From: Monosporascus cannonballus
Taxonomy: Eukaryota > Ascomycota > Sordariomycetes > Xylariales
Length of the DNA stretch: 64,000 bases
Assembly (NCBI GenBank): GCA_004154925.1
Contig: QJNS01000027.1
Span: forward strand, 248,001-312,000
Direction of reading: 5' to 3'
The notes under the pieces are model-generated. The model saw only the letters and a list, made by a program, of their open reading frames with translations, made no database searches and was not told the DNA's origin. Position numbers and translations under genes: made by a program. This document shows positions 1-13,387 of the stretch, in pieces (the first letter of the stretch is position 1; each line of letters opens with the position of its first letter).

Positions 1-822
1 TAATTCGTATAATAAAAGTAATAAATTTAATAAAAAGATATTCGAAATATATTCAGCAATACGTTAAATACAATTAAAACTGAATTAAGATTTTATCGAA
101 AAAATTGAATTTAAAAGGTTTAAGAACCTTTTTTAATTCCTTAATAATATTTAAATAAATAACCTGGTTTGTTCGAAAAGATTTTTTAATTTCGGTAACT
201 TTTTTGCTTTTTTTAAGCCTTGTATAAATAATTTAAAAAACGTCATAAAGTTATTTTTATTTTTTAAAACTGAATAATATATTCATTTATAGTATCCAGA
301 GCTCGAAAAACCTTTTCGCAAAAAAGCCAAGGTTTTTTTTCTTTTTTTTTGAATTCCATTTTAATATCCAGATTATCAAAGACCTGGTAAATAGGTTATT
401 CGGGTTACATATTAATAAATATAATATGGCCGATATTGCTCAAAGTTTAACGGTATTATTAAATAAAAATTTGTAACGTATAATGGCTAAAAGATTTATT
501 TAATTATTAAACCTTAATCGTATAAATTTATAATAACAAAAGATATAAAGATTTCAAATAATAAGTACAATCATATATTACATTCTTAATAATAAAAATT
601 CCTTAAATAACAATATTTTATTAAAAAAATTATTTAAATTATAAAAATAATAAACATATATATACTAATCTGGTTTATTGGCTTATTAATAATAAGTTGG
701 TAATCCGGTTTATTAATTTATTACTAATATTAGTAATTTATTACGTAACCTGCCTTACTACGTATTTATGGTTAGGTTATAGCAAACCGTTTTTAAAAAT
801 CGTAATTCGTTGAGTTATAATA
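1..822 (-). mobile_element. Family A LTR retrotransposon, copy A-1, 5' end only
   Basis: Minus-strand element that continues beyond the left window edge. Bases 479-822 are its 5' LTR and 1-478 the start of its interior. Read on the minus strand, the bases next to the LTR (CGTTACAAATTTTTATTTAA) match the interior start of the other family A copies at 49006 and 19165. All frames are broken by RIP-type mutations, so nothing here is coding today. Orientation and family are well supported; the missing part cannot be judged. Confidence 0.75.
479..822 (-). repeat. 5' LTR of A-1
   Basis: 344 bp. The left edge TATAATGG is the mutated form of TGTGACGG (reverse complement of the family's CCGTCACA end). 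The right edge GAGTTATAATA corresponds to GGGCCATGACA in the cleaner solo LTR at 27154-27505, with which it can be aligned along its length, including degraded copies of the U3 short repeat (TTGGTAATCCGG near 705). The difference between the two is almost all C-to-T or G-to-A. Confidence 0.75.
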
Positions 823-2900
823 CTTTAAGTAAAAATTTGGCAACAATCAATTTCGCAAATATATTTTTCCATTTTTATAAGCGAACTTTTCACTTGCGGC
901 GTATATCGTAATATAAAATATTTTTTTTTTATATTTTATAACATTTTAAATTCATTAATAATATTCGATGCGATATTATTTCCACTGAAAGTATTTTTAT
1001 TTATTATTACGATATACTAATATCCTTTTATTTTAATTTTAGAAATAACTTGATTAATATTATTTTCAATTATAGCGTTAATTATTATTTAAAAGATATT
1101 TTTTACATTATTATTTTTTTTCTTTTTATGTTTTTTATATAATACGCGTATTTTCATTATGTATTTCTTTTTATTTTTAAGCTTATTTATTAAATTATTA
1201 TAATATTTAGTTTAATTTCTTAATAGTATATTAAAGTTAATTCAATAATCTTTATTTTTTATAATTATATTTTGTTTTATTTAATTTATTAGGGTTAATT
1301 ATTTGATAAATTTTTTATCGTTTTAGTATTGTTTTTAATATTTTATAACGCTTTAATTTTATTTTAAAAAAGTTTCTCAACGTATTTAAATGTTTTATTT
1401 TTCAAATTGTTATATTATTAGATTTTTTAAATTATTTGTATTTTGAATTTATTATTTTCGTTAACTAAATTTGTAATTTCGTAATAAATTTATTTATATT
1501 AATATTTTAAATATTAAATTGAGTTGTTTTTTTCTATAATTATAGTAATTATAATAATAACAAATATTATTTTATTAATAATCTTTTTTTATTAATTTTA
1601 CAACGTTATTGTTTCGTCGACTTTCTTTTAATGCGCGATAATTCGATAATATCGATATTTTTATTTGTCGTTTTCATTTAATATAGTTTAATAGTTATAA
1701 TTTAATTTTTACTTTTTAATATATAAAATATATTAGTAAATTTAATTTTTATTAATCGTACACGTAATATATTTCTCGGTAATATTTAACAACATATAAT
1801 TTATTATATCTGTTTAACATTTTATTATAATCCGTTTTTATTTAATCTTAATAGTTTTTAATCGATTTCACAAAATATTTATTATTTTCAGGAAGTTATT
1901 CGAATTAACTTTCTGGTTTTTCGTAATTTTCGTTAAATCCTTTTTTGTTTAAATCTATCTTTAATTAACATTTTTATTAATAATGATTTTATTATTAATA
2001 TTATAATTTTAATACTTATTCATAAATATTAGGATTTACTTTCTTATCGTAATATTTACATTTTTACATAATATTACTTTATATATTATTTTATTATAAT
2101 TATAATATTTATGATAATCCGAATTCTTTTTATATAATGCTTAATTTTTTGAAATACCGTATCTTACTATAAAACGTATTATTATTACTTTATTAAAAAA
2201 TAATAATAATTGCCGTATATCGGGATTCATTAATATATTTATATTTAATATTTTTAATAGATTCAGCATAATATCGGTCGTTATTTTTCAGTACTATAAC
2301 TATATAATATAATAAGAATTCGGAAACATTGAACTTAAAACCTTTTTTAAAATTATTAAAAAGTGTAATTATTAATACGTTTTATCCCTAATCTAATAAT
2401 ATTACGATTTGAATAAAAATACTGCCATAATTAAATACGTATTTCTTTTATTATAATTATTAAATATGGCTTTTAATCTTTAGTTTTTCGTATACGATTC
2501 CGAATATTTTCGTTAAAACTTATTTAGTCTTTTCTAATTATTATAAACTTATTTTAATTTAAATCTTTACTTTTTTAAAAATACGGTAATGGATTTCTTT
2601 AAAATCAATTTTAATTAAATATTTTGTTTTTTATAAATTATTTAGCAGCACACTTAATTAGTAAGGTAAACGTAATAAATCGAATCGGAAAATATATAAA
2701 ATTTATTCGCTATTAAATTTGAAATAATTATCGCTTTATTAAAATTCCGTTAGAAGGTTTAGATTTAATTCTTTTAAATTTTTTCATTAATAATTACTTA
2801 AACCAATTAAAGTTTTAAAACGAACCTTTTTAAAACTTTGGCTTTTTTTACATTATTTTTTTATATATCGAAATTTTCGAATCAAGGCCATTTTCGGGTT
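823..2900. other. A/T-rich decayed repeat DNA, T-rich on the plus strand
   Basis: No open frame above 60 codons and no motif I can name. The plus strand is T-rich here, as in the minus-strand family A copy at 13388-18786, which suggests a minus-strand retrotransposon fragment. This is inference from composition only. The change to A-rich sequence near 2900 probably marks a junction between two fragments; I could not place it exactly. Confidence 0.3.
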
Positions 2901-5511
2901 TTAAACGGTTAATATGGGAAATTAATTAATATAAAGACAGAAATGTTTTTTTCAATAAGGAGTAAAACAGGTATTTTTATTAAAAATTATAATATTTGTA
3001 AAGATTTTATATGTTATTTTATTTTCGCTATATTTATTGATAAATATAATATTAATAATATTTTCCAAAATCTAACAAAATTATTAAATAAAACGTTTTA
3101 AAAAATAAGGACGAAATTAATTAATTAATTATTAAATTTAACTTAAAAGATTTATATTTTTAACAAATTCGAAAATCTTTATATAATAAAGTAATTCAAT
3201 TCCGTTTTATAATATTAAAAATAATTTAAATAATAACTTTATATTATAAATCAATATTTTATTTAAAATATGAACATTATAAATAAATTTATCCTTTTTT
3301 AGCTTAAAATATTATGGTCAATTTAAAGATACTTTATTAATTATATTCTGTTAAGCTTTTTTAAGCCCATATGAATTTTGATCGGCTTACTAATTTTAAT
3401 TCCATAATAATATTTAAACCTCTTAAGTTACTTTCGTAATTTTTTAGCCGTCGTCGAAAAATGGAATTTTAAAGTTTTGATTATTATGTAAAAAGTTAAG
3501 ATTATTAAGTTATAATAATAAATTATTACTATTAACATATATATGAATACTATATATATAAGATATTATTAAAATAAGGATACTTTATCGAAAAACTGAT
3601 AGATAATTAAAATCTAAGGATTAAAAATATAAAAAGAATATAATAAGAAATATACAAAAATTAATAATACGATTATTTAAAGATTTATAAAACTATATAA
3701 TAAATAAAATGAATATATCAATTTTTGTAATTAAACCAATAATATGAAAGGTTATATTATAATATAATATTTATTCCAAAATTAAAATATTAAAATATAC
3801 ATTAAACAGAAACTTATAATTAATATAAATTTTTAAAACGATTTTGAGCTTTTATTACGATAAATTGTATTATAAACATTTTTAATCTTATTCTTTACCG
3901 ACACAAACTTATTATAAAAATATATTCGAAATTATTGGTCGATTTATAATAATATTTTATTATATATTATATTATAAAATTATAATTGTAAATTAAAATA
4001 AATATATTATTTTTAAAATATTGTTTAGCTATATTAATTATTATGAGAAACTCTTTGGGATTAAGGTATCATATTTATATTTAAATTTGGCAAAACGAAA
4101 TAATATATTTTAATTTACTTTTTATATTATTAAATATATATAAAGTACACATAAATTTATCAACGTAATGAATCAATTAACATATAAAAACGTATGTACG
4201 ATATTATATAAATTATGATTAAAATAATTAAATTTAAAATATTCCTTACGGCCTAATTAATTAATAATAATAATTAATACGAAAATATTAATATTATCTG
4301 AATAAGTACCAATTTAAAATTTATTGATAAAAATAAAACGAAATACGTATAAAGGATTTAAAAATATTAAATAATTTTACTAACGAAATACTTAGATTGA
4401 CGTAATTAAAATGTAGAAAGGGAATTGAAATTTATATATTAAGAAATAAATAAATATTATATTTACATAAAGTGAAATAAAAAGTGTTTTTCAAAATGGG
4501 AAAATATAATTTATTTCGTTATTAAAACTGTCCTGATTAAACCATTTAATAAAAGATTCGATTTTAAATATATTGATTTATCTTAACTTACGAAAGAAAT
4601 TATAATAAATAATTTGTAATTGAAACTTTTATTCGATATTAAATTTCACTGAATTTTTTATATTTTTTTATTTAAATAAATGATTGATATAATGTAATTT
4701 TAAATAACGTAAAATAAGTTAATAATAAAAGATAAAAATACGTACAAATTAATTAAAAGTCCTTAACTTAAAAAAGCAGAATAACATTACATAATATATA
4801 TTTATGTAAGAAAATCGAAGGAATTTTGAAAATATATAAAATCTTCTTTAAAACTTTATAAACGCCTATAACTCATTTGGAAAAGTTTTATTAATAATAA
4901 TAAATACGTATTAATTGATAATAAATTATTTAATTATTTTATTATTAAATTAACCGATTGAATTTACAATTTAAATTAAGGAAACCGTAATAACCGTATC
5001 TTTTAATAAGTATTATTTTTATTTTAACGGCGTAAACCGTTATATACTATAAATATCTTAAATATTTCGCTAAAATATTTGATTTTTTGCCGGTGAAAAA
5101 ATTGGTTTCTGATTTTACAAAATGTCGAATTTGTTAATAACGTTTTTTAATATTATTAGGACCTATTTTCTTTTACGTTTCCAATATTTCTTTTAATTTA
5201 ATAATTTTCGATATTCCGTTTTTAATATTATAATAATATCGTCAAAATTATAATAACGAGTATAACATATATAATTTAAAATATTACCAATAATCTTAGG
5301 ATATATAGCGGTTTTTTATATTGAAAATTAAAAAATATTTTAAAAGTAAAATATTTAAAATGTTTTGAAAAATGAAAGATATTATTACGAATACAAAAAA
5401 GCGTTTTAATATAAGTAAATACCATAAATTCAACGAATAGGAAAATATTTATTATAATTGAAAAAATAAATAAAATATTTATTAAAAATAAAAACTTTAA
5501 CAAAAAACGCG
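2900..5511 (+). mobile_element. Family A copy A-2, 3' part of interior (plus strand)
   Basis: A-rich on the plus strand and directly followed by a plus-strand family A LTR at 5512. The last ~230 bases (about 5290-5511) align by eye with the sequence that precedes the 3' LTR of A-4 (about 25030-25253), for example the stretch around 5330-5365 against 25065-25110. I therefore read it as the 3' end of a third element. The left limit is uncertain, and RT and integrase motifs are too decayed to point to. No coding capacity remains. Confidence 0.4.
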
Positions 5512-5731
5512 TATTATAATTTAATAATTCTAATTATTTTAAAAGACGACCGAAATAAAATCTAAAATCCTAATTTAAAGTAATAAATTACCTAATTAAC
5601 TTACAATTATTAAAATATTAAAATTATTAAAATGATTTAAGTCGTTAAATAATTCATATAGCTTAAAAAATTGAAAAGTTTAAATTACTTAAATAATTTA
5701 AATTAAAATAAAAATATATAAGTTCGTTATT
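5512..5731 (+). repeat. LTR of A-2, left part (U3-R), split by A-3
   Basis: Starts TATTATAATTTAATAATTC, matching the start of the A-4 3' LTR at 25254. The LTR stops at 5731 and resumes at 26460, giving about 389 bp, the same length as the LTRs of A-6. The break is the insertion site of A-3, with TTATT at 5727-5731 repeated at 26455-26459. Confidence 0.65.
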
Positions 5732-5787
5732 TATAATAGTTAAAGGTTTAATTAATTAGTAAACTTAAATCGTACGGGTTTATATTG
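5732..5787 (-). repeat. 3' LTR of A-3, left piece
   Basis: Begins TATAATAG (mutated TGTGACGG) and includes CGTACGGGTTTATATTG, the same internal LTR site seen intact at 27192. The LTR is cut by B-1 at 5787/5788 and continues at 13034. Confidence 0.7.
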
Positions 5788-6213
5788 TGTTACGTTCAAA
5801 AAGGACTCCACTAGGCCCAAAGAAGGCCCAGGAAATTGGAGACGCTCGGGATCTCCACCTTCCATCGGATAAATCTCGGGTTTCTGTCAATCTCCAGAAA
5901 TACCAGGAAACTCGTAGACGATAGACATTATAATCTTTCGAAATCCCCAAAATTTATAAAAAATATAAAAAATAAGAAAAATATATAAAGTTTGGGTTTC
6001 CTATATAAATAATTACTTACTTAATTTTTCGTTTTTTAGCTATTAATTTAAATTTTTAACCAAAAGTAATTATATTATTTTTAATTAAAAAAATATCTTA
6101 AAATATTTTAATAAATATATTAAATTATTTTTTGCCTTATTATTACCTGCAAATCAAAACATTTTTCGGATATTACTTATATTTTAAAGTAAATATATAA
6201 TAAGTTCGTTATA
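5788..6213 (+). repeat. 5' LTR of B-1
   Basis: 426 bp from TGTTACGTTC to CGTTATA (mutated CGTTACA). The first ~150 bases keep G/C (ACTAGGCCCAAAGAAGGCCC), the rest is A/T-rich. It matches 12598-13028 over its whole length. Confidence 0.9.
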
Positions 6214-7509
6214 TTTTAATAATTCCTTAATTAATAGCCGACGGATAATTTACCGCCTAATTAAGGCATAAACTTTTAAGAACTTAATATAAACGATAAT
6301 ATAAAACGATATTCAAAAAATAAATAATATATACGATTCCCGTTATTAATTAAGGAAACGTTGTTAATAAGATTTAACGATTTACCTTTTATTAAAAAAT
6401 TTTTCCAATTAATTAATAATATAATACCCTTTATTATTCGATTTTAAAAAGGCCCGTTATTTTCGTAACCCAGATAATAACTTACCCCGGCCCTTAAAAA
6501 TATTATTAAAGTTTAGGGAAAGAAATCGAAAAAAAAAACGGCTAAGGAAAAAGTTAAAGAAAAATATAGGGGCGAAAGCCAGAAAAAAAAACTTATTACG
6601 AAGGAGAAATTAAGTGCCCTAATAACAAAAATCCGAACCTTAAAAAAAAGAATATTCGGCTTATAAAAGGAAAAAAACCAGCTTTTTCTTAATTTGGCTT
6701 CCCTAAAGGGCGAAGCCAAAAGGCCGGTTACCGACCCCTTTCGCTAAACCCAAGGCGAACGCAAAAAAAAGTTTCGACCCTGTTACTGTTCGGCGTAATT
6801 CGGATACGGGAAAAAACTATTTTACCCTTTAATTATTATAAAATGCCAGATATTAAGGGCTATAAGCTAATTCCTTCCAACCTTTATAACGGATTAAAAA
6901 ACCTTAATAAATTCTTGGTTTAGGCAAGGTTTTACCTTAAGTTTTATATAAATTTTCTGCTAAAAAATATTAAAAAATAATAGTTATTTTTTAACTGCTA
7001 ATCGGACGAATTCGTTAATGGTTCGAACCTATTTTAACGGATTACCTTAAAAAATACTTAGAAAATTTTTCGGATTTTATTAATTATATGTTTAGCGATT
7101 ACGAAAATTTTGAAAAAAAAAATACGCGTTTTATTCGGTAATCCCGATAAAAAATAGAACGTTATTAAATAATTTCATTTTTTTCATTAAACCAAATTAA
7201 TATCCGAATATACGATAAAATTTAACCGTTTGGCCGTTATTTCGAATTTACCAGAAAACGCATTATCTTATCCGTATTATAATGGCCTAAAGCTTTAAAT
7301 TAAAAATAAACTATATATGGAATTTAAAATTAAATCCTTTATAAAATATATAAATGAGGTTATTATTATCGACTAACGAACCTTTAATTGGTATTTCGAA
7401 AAAAAAAAAACTAATAAACGAAATAACGATAAAAACTTTAGCAGCCGAATTAAAAAGGATAAAGGCAAGCCTTAAAAGGAAGTAAGTTCCGTTTTAAAAG
7501 AACTTAAAA

Positions 7510-7600
7510 AAAATAAGTCCAAAATAAAATGTTTTAATTATAACAAAAAAGGGCATTTCAAAAGTAAATATCGTTCCCTTGCCAAAAGGAACTTTAAAAA
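7510..7600 (+). pseudogene. B-1 gag zinc knuckle remnant
   Basis: The frame reads KCFNYNKKGHFKSKY, a CCHC knuckle (C-x2-C-x4-H-x4-C) whose second and last Cys codons have become Tyr (TGY to TAY), as RIP would do. It lies between the gag-like and protease-like regions and fixes the plus orientation of B-1. Non-functional: surrounding frames contain many stops. Confidence 0.75.
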
Positions 7601-8569
7601 AAAAATTCCTTAACCCCAGAAAAAAGCCAAAACGGCTAAACAAAAAACCGATAATAAGGCAGAAAAGGAAAAAAAAAAATTAGTTCGATTTTTTTCCAGC
7701 CAAAATTCACTATGGCCATAATTATTTAAATTCAGAATAACAACCCAAAATACGAAAATTATTTTATTTACCAGGATTTTAAAATTAAAGCCTATAAGTA
7801 CTATCCCGGATAAACGGTTTCCAGGATAATTATAAAATTAAGATATTAATATTACCTTAATTTCCAAAAATATAAAATATATATAAAAAACGGTTAATTA
7901 TAATTAAATATTAATAATTACGAATAATTATCCCCAAAATTTTGCAAACTTTTAAAATGTATTATTTATAAAAAGATATTATCGGTAAACCCTTATAACT
8001 TATTATATTTTATTACTTATTATTAGGACAATTATCTTATTTATTTTAAAACCAAAAAAAAATAATAAATTTTGGCCCGAATGGAATAATAAGATTTTTA
8101 CCGAACCAGACGATAAATATTAATATATTAAAATTCCCTAATAACCAAAATACCTTAAGTCTTATTATTTATATCCCGAATTAAAACGGAATTAAAAGGT
8201 TATATCGCAAAAATACCTATATTATTTCCCGATACTTTATATTTAATATAAATTCCTAAATATAAAAATACTTTTTTCGGAAATTTATTTTCTTAATCCT
8301 ATAATTCGGGAAATACGGAACAAAAAAATAAGCCAGAAAAAGAATTAAATTTTGAAGCCCCAATATAAGTACGGCAAAAAAACATAATTCCGGTATAAAA
8401 ATAATTAATACATTAAATATGCTATGAAAAAAGTTCGCGAATAAAGGTTTGTTTAAGTTAAAAACTATCAAAAATCAAAAAATTATAAAGGCTTTCGAAA
8501 ATAAAATATCGAAAAATCCTAATCGATAAAACCTTATGCGAAATAACGAAAAAAACGTACAACCAAATT

Positions 8570-8680
8570 AAAATCCCCCTCCGATATAAAAATAAAGTAC
8601 TTAAAGCCATAATTAATTCCGGAACAAAAAATAATTTTATTTCCTTTACAGTAACGGAAAAATATCAGATTCCCTGAAAA
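8570..8680 (+). pseudogene. B-1 aspartic protease remnant
   Basis: The frame around 8598 reads LKAIINSGTKNNFISF, matching the retropepsin active-site pattern (A-L-I/V-D-S-G-A-x-x-x-F-I-S) with the catalytic Asp changed to Asn (GAY to AAY), again a RIP-type change. Position between zinc knuckle and RT agrees with gypsy order. Confidence 0.65.
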
Positions 8681-8999
8681 TATAAGTTAAAATCCTACAA
8701 GTTACGTACGGTAAACGGCAACCTATTTACTTACGAAAACGGACGAATTCTTCGAAAAACGGAAAAACTTTTAATGTAAATTTAAAGATACCAAAAACGC
8801 GTTTTACTAAATATTGCTAATATCTCCGAATATAACATTATCCTAAAAATATCTTGGCTTTATTTTAATAATTTACGGATTAATTAAAAAAAAACAAACA
8901 TTTTCCTAAAACGAAATACCAAATAAAAATAATTAAAAAATTTGCTATATCATTAAAAAAATACAGGTTCTTAATTAAATTTTTACGGTACCTCCAAAA

Positions 9000-9720
9000 T
9001 ATCAAAAATTTAAAAAGTTATTTAAAGATAAAAAAAAATTACGAATTACAATTATACGGTTAATAGGATTACCGGATACCTATTAAAAAAAGGTATTATC
9101 CTAAGCTTTATAAATTTTACCACATAAACCCAAAAAAATTAAAAACTTTATAAAAAAGCATATAATTAAATTAAATAAAAATATATTTAACTTTTTAATT
9201 TCTTTGTTAAATATCTAATTCTTATAATACCAAAAACTAAAAATGGCAAATAAAGGATTAATAAGGACGGAAACCTTATTTACAGAAAAGTAATCGATTA
9301 TAAATAGTTAAATAATATTATAATTAAAAACGAATATCCCTTAATTTATATAAATACCCTAAAAAAATTACCGGCAAAGCCAAATAATTTACGCCGTTTA
9401 ATCTTCGCAATAATTTTTACCGTATCAAAATAACCAAAGAAAAAATGGAAAACGGCATTTAGGATAATATATGGACTTTACGAATATAAAATAATATTTA
9501 TGGGACTTATTAACGTTTCCGCCAATTTCTAAAGCTTAATAATAATTACCCTCCGATAATTCTTAAATAAATTCGTATTTATTTATTTTAACGATATCCT
9601 TATGTATTCCGAAACCCTAAAGGAACATAAAAAACATATCGTTTAAATACTTAAAATTTTAAACAAAATTAATATTTAAGTTAATCTTATTAAAAATATA
9701 TAACATATTTAAAAATTAGA
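9000..9720 (+). pseudogene. B-1 reverse transcriptase remnant
   Basis: At 9572-9630 the frame reads FVFIYFNDILMYSETLKEH, the conserved RT motif FxxxYxDDILxYSxxxxEH with the first Asp mutated to Asn. Catalytically dead on this reading and interrupted by stops on both sides. The limits of the domain are approximate. Confidence 0.8.
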
Positions 9721-10059
9721 TTTTTTGGGATTTATTTTTATATTAGGATAAATTCAAATTTAATATTTTAAATTAAAAGCAATTAAAAACTGGTTTATTT
9801 CTAATAAGACAACCGTTACAAATATTCGATAGATTTTAGGATTTACGGGTTACGTACGCGGCCTAATTAAAAGATATAAAGATATAATTAGGCCTTTAAC
9901 GAAACTTACTACCAAAGAATATATTAAGAAAAAATTCGAACTTCCAGAAAAAGCAAAACAAACGTTCCAGGAATTAAAAAAAATAATTACTAACGGATTT
10001 ATCGTAAAGATATCAAATTTAAACAAAATAAAACGATTAAAAATAAATACTTTAAAATA

Positions 10060-10210
10060 TACCTTAGGCGCAATTTTGGAATAATAAGAAAATAATAACA
10101 AATAATACTTAATAATATATTACTTTAAAGTATTCCGAAATGCAAAATTTAAATACCAAATTTACGACAAAAAATTATTAACAATTATTAATACTTTTAA
10201 AAAATAAGGA
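10060..10210 (+). pseudogene. B-1 RNase H remnant
   Basis: After a GAILE motif (around 10070) the frame gives YYFKVFRNAK and IYDKKLLTII. These correspond to the YxSRKL...YDKELLAIV motifs of gypsy RNase H domains. Several in-frame stops. Confidence 0.65.
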
Positions 10211-10659
10211 CTTTTTTTCAGCGGAATAAAAAAACCTTTCGATATTTATTTTGATTATAAATATTTTACGCGATTTTTAAAAGCCCAAAAATTAAATAAA
10301 TAATATAAAAAATAATAGATTTTTTTATTTAAATTTAATTTCAAAATATATTATATTAAAAGAAAAAAAAATATTTAAACGGATATTTTCAATCGTAAAA
10401 GAAATTACGATTCCAAAATTCCCAAAAAAAACATGCAAATATTATAATATAATAAAAATGGAACTATATATTTATATAAGATAATAAAAAAATTAATTAC
10501 CGAATTCTTAATACGGTTCCGGAATTCCTACAATATAAAAAAACAAAAAAGAATCCAATAATTAAAAAAATAACTTAAAAATTAGTTATTGTATTATGGT
10601 AAAATTTATATTTTTAAAAATTAATAAAAATAATTCGTAAAGGAATTCCATAAGGACCT

Positions 10660-11320
10660 ATTATATGGATATTAAGGAATCTTTAAAACTATCCGACGGC
10701 TGCAAAAAAAATACGATTTCCCTAAATTACACCGTATAATTAAAATAATTATTAAAAACTGTAACGTTTATAATAACATTAAGGCAATACGCTATAAGCC
10801 TTACGGGTTATTATAATTTACCGATATTCCTAATAAAGCATAAAATACTAAAACTTGGGATTTTATTATTAACTTATTTCTATTTAAAAACCTAATTATT
10901 AAAATCGAATACGACAGAATATAAATAATTATTAACAGATTTACCAAATATAGATATTTTTTATTTTTTAAAGGAAATATAATAATAAAATAATTAGCTT
11001 ACGCCTTTATTAAATAATACCTTAATAAATATGAGATATTTAAAAATCGTTTTAAACCGAAATACGTTATTTATTTTAAAATTCGACATTAATTTCTTTA
11101 AATAAATTAATATTAAACTTAAGTTTGTAATAATATATTATTTCTAAACGGATAGCCAAATCGAAAAATTAAATTAAACCTTAAAATAATATTTGCAAAA
11201 TTACATTAATTATTAATAGGATAATTAGGTAAAACTTTTATTATTAATACAAATCGCTTATAATATATTAATTAACGAAAATATAGGCGTATTTTTTTAT
11301 ATAATTATATACAAATATAA
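10660..11320 (+). pseudogene. B-1 integrase remnant
   Basis: The frame from 10792 reads IRYKPYGLL, then WDFIINLF and IIINRFTKYRYF. These match the KPYGLLQPLP, MDFIxxLP and VVVDRxTKxxHF motifs around the first catalytic Asp of gypsy integrases. Stops are frequent; the second Asp in INRFTK has become Asn. Confidence 0.75.
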
Positions 11321-11570
11321 TATAAAAATAAAATAACTTAAATAACCATTTAATAAAGTACCAAAAATTATTACGATTACCTTAAAAGCCAAAATATTAA
11401 TTACAGAAATTAAAACGATTTAAGCCCGTTTTCAAAATAAATTGCAATTCTTTTAATAATAAATAACTTAATATTATAATAAGAAAAAAATTAAAAAACC
11501 AATTTTAACGAAAGCAAACAGAATTTACCTATTACGCCAAAAATAAAACGTAATTTCGAACATTTTACAA

Positions 11571-11843
11571 ATGAAAACAAAAAAACCTAATAATAAATTT
11601 AATTTTAAAAAATTTAAACCATTTAAAGTTAACGAAATTATTTCCAAAATTAATTACAAATTATTATTACTTAAAAACATAAAGATATACCTTATTTTCC
11701 ACATTTCTTTATTTAAACCAATACCTAAAAATACCCCGTTAAAAATAAACCTAAAATTTGAAAAAAGTTTTAACAAATATAAAATTAAACAAATACTAAA
11801 CTTTAAAATGGTTAAAAATAAAATCCAGTACCTAATTAAATAA
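11571..11843 (+). pseudogene. B-1 integrase C-terminus plus chromodomain remnant
   Basis: An open stretch of 90 codons that survives by chance inside B-1. Residues ~12-58 correspond to the LGPFKV...YRLELP...HPVFHVSLLKP region after the integrase core, here FKPFKVNEI and FHISLFKPI. Residues ~67-90 (NKYKIKQIL...NKIQYLIK) match the start of a chromodomain (EYEVEKILDSR...LQYLVKWKGY), with a stop replacing the Trp of KWKGY. This marks B-1 as a chromovirus. It is the end of a broken pol, not an independent gene. Confidence 0.75.
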
Positions 11844-12597
11844 AAAAAATACTTACATAAAGAAAATATATGGAAATTATTTAACTATTTAACGAATGCA
11901 ATAAACCTAGTTAAGACGTTTTACCGCCAAAATCCTGACCGATCGTTTCCAGTACGGCTAAGGTCGCAAGCGATAACGGTCCCCTACTTAAATTAACCCT
12001 TACGACGCTTTAATCGAAAAAAGGAAATACTTCCATTAACGCATCTAGCTCTAAAACAAACTATATTTGCTCTTTTTCTTTACGATCCTTCTCCGTATCA
12101 AATTTTTTTCGCTTTTTTAATTTATCCATATTTTTAAGCCCCCTTTAAATAAACGATACCCCTCTAGAATATAATTATTCAAATTAACGATCTAACCGAA
12201 TAATACAATTAAATAATTTTTAAAGCTATTAAATAATTAAACGTTTTTTTCGGTTTATTCGGAACTTTTCGGCCCGGATATTTTCAAGCAATAAAAACGA
12301 AATATAATTCCTATTGCAGGATTAAATATTGGCCGCCAAATAATTTTAATAATTTTTTTAACCTTTTAACATTTTGCAAAAAAGTTTTTTTTCGAAATAA
12401 CGCATATACGGCATAACTTCGAAACCAAATTAAAAGATCGACTTAATTAATTCGTAACAACTTTCAATAAAAAATTTAATACGTTTTCGAAATTTATTCG
12501 ATATGGTTAAATACAATATTATAACGTAAAAAAGGAAAAAAGTTAAGGACTTATTTTTTTATCTTTGGGGATAAAGATCCTAGAAAAAAAAGAATAA

Positions 12598-13028
12598 TAT
12601 TACGTTTAAAAAGGATTCCACTAGGCCTAAAGAAGGCCCAGGAAATTGGAGACGTTCGGGATCTCCACCTTCTATTAGATAAATCTCGGGTTTTTGTTAA
12701 TTTCCAAAAATACCAGGAAATTCGTGGACGACAAACACCATAATCTTTCGAAATCTCCAAAAATCATAAGAAACATAAAGAATAAGAAGGATATATAAGG
12801 TTTGGGTTTCCTATGTAAATAACCACTTACTTAGTTTTTCGTTCCTTAGCTATTAATTTAAGCTTTTAGCCAGAAATAACTATATCGTTCTTTAATTAAA
12901 AAAAAAGTACCTTAAAATCTTTTTAACGAATATACTAAATTATTCTTCGCCCTATTGTTACCTGCAAATCAAGACCCTTTTCGGATACTGCTTATACCTC
13001 CAGGTGGATATATAACAGGTTCGTTACA
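12598..13028 (+). repeat. 3' LTR of B-1
   Basis: 431 bp from TATTACG (mutated TGTTACG) to GTTCGTTACA, followed by TATTG. Better preserved than the 5' LTR, especially the last 60 bases. Confidence 0.9.
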
Positions 13029-13033
13029 TATTG

Positions 13034-13387
13034 GCAAAAATATTATAAATTTATAATAATAAATAAAATAACTAATAATGTTTCGTAATATTAAAAATAT
13101 CTTAAATATTAGAGTTAAATTATAAGGTAATATTATTTAAATTATGAAAACAATAAACGTATATATTTTATTGGTAATTTAATTTACTTGTTTTAATTAA
13201 GCTTATTTTATTTACTAAGTCCTTTTAAATATTCTTATATCGTTTTTAAGTTCGATTAACGTATATTTTTTAGACTAATAAATTATATTACAGTTTTTTT
13301 AAAAAAATTACGTAACTTTTGGCGATAATTAATGCTATGTCTTAAAGGACTTTAACCGTTCTTATAATAACCCAACTTATTAAAATA
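13034..13387 (-). repeat. 3' LTR of A-3, right piece
   Basis: Continuation of 5732-5787 after removal of B-1 and one copy of TATTG; together about 410 bp. It aligns with the A-3 5' LTR (26032-26454), for example 13310-13360 with 26375-26425. Confidence 0.7.

Larger units (their letters stand above)
5788..13028 (+). mobile_element. B-1, full-length Ty3/gypsy chromovirus, RIP-inactivated
   Basis: 7241 bp with LTRs 5788-6213 and 12598-13028 and a perfect duplication TATTG at 5783-5787 and 13029-13033. The order gag, protease, reverse transcriptase, RNase H, integrase, chromodomain on the plus strand is the Ty3/gypsy order. Coding frames are interrupted by many stops of the RIP type. The 3' LTR is much less mutated than the 5' LTR and the interior. 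It is inserted in the 3' LTR of A-3, so it is younger than A-3. Confidence 0.9.

Noticed and set aside
11571..11843. 90-codon frame as an independent chromodomain gene
   Set aside because: It is the surviving 3' part of B-1 pol, with upstream pol remnants in line.
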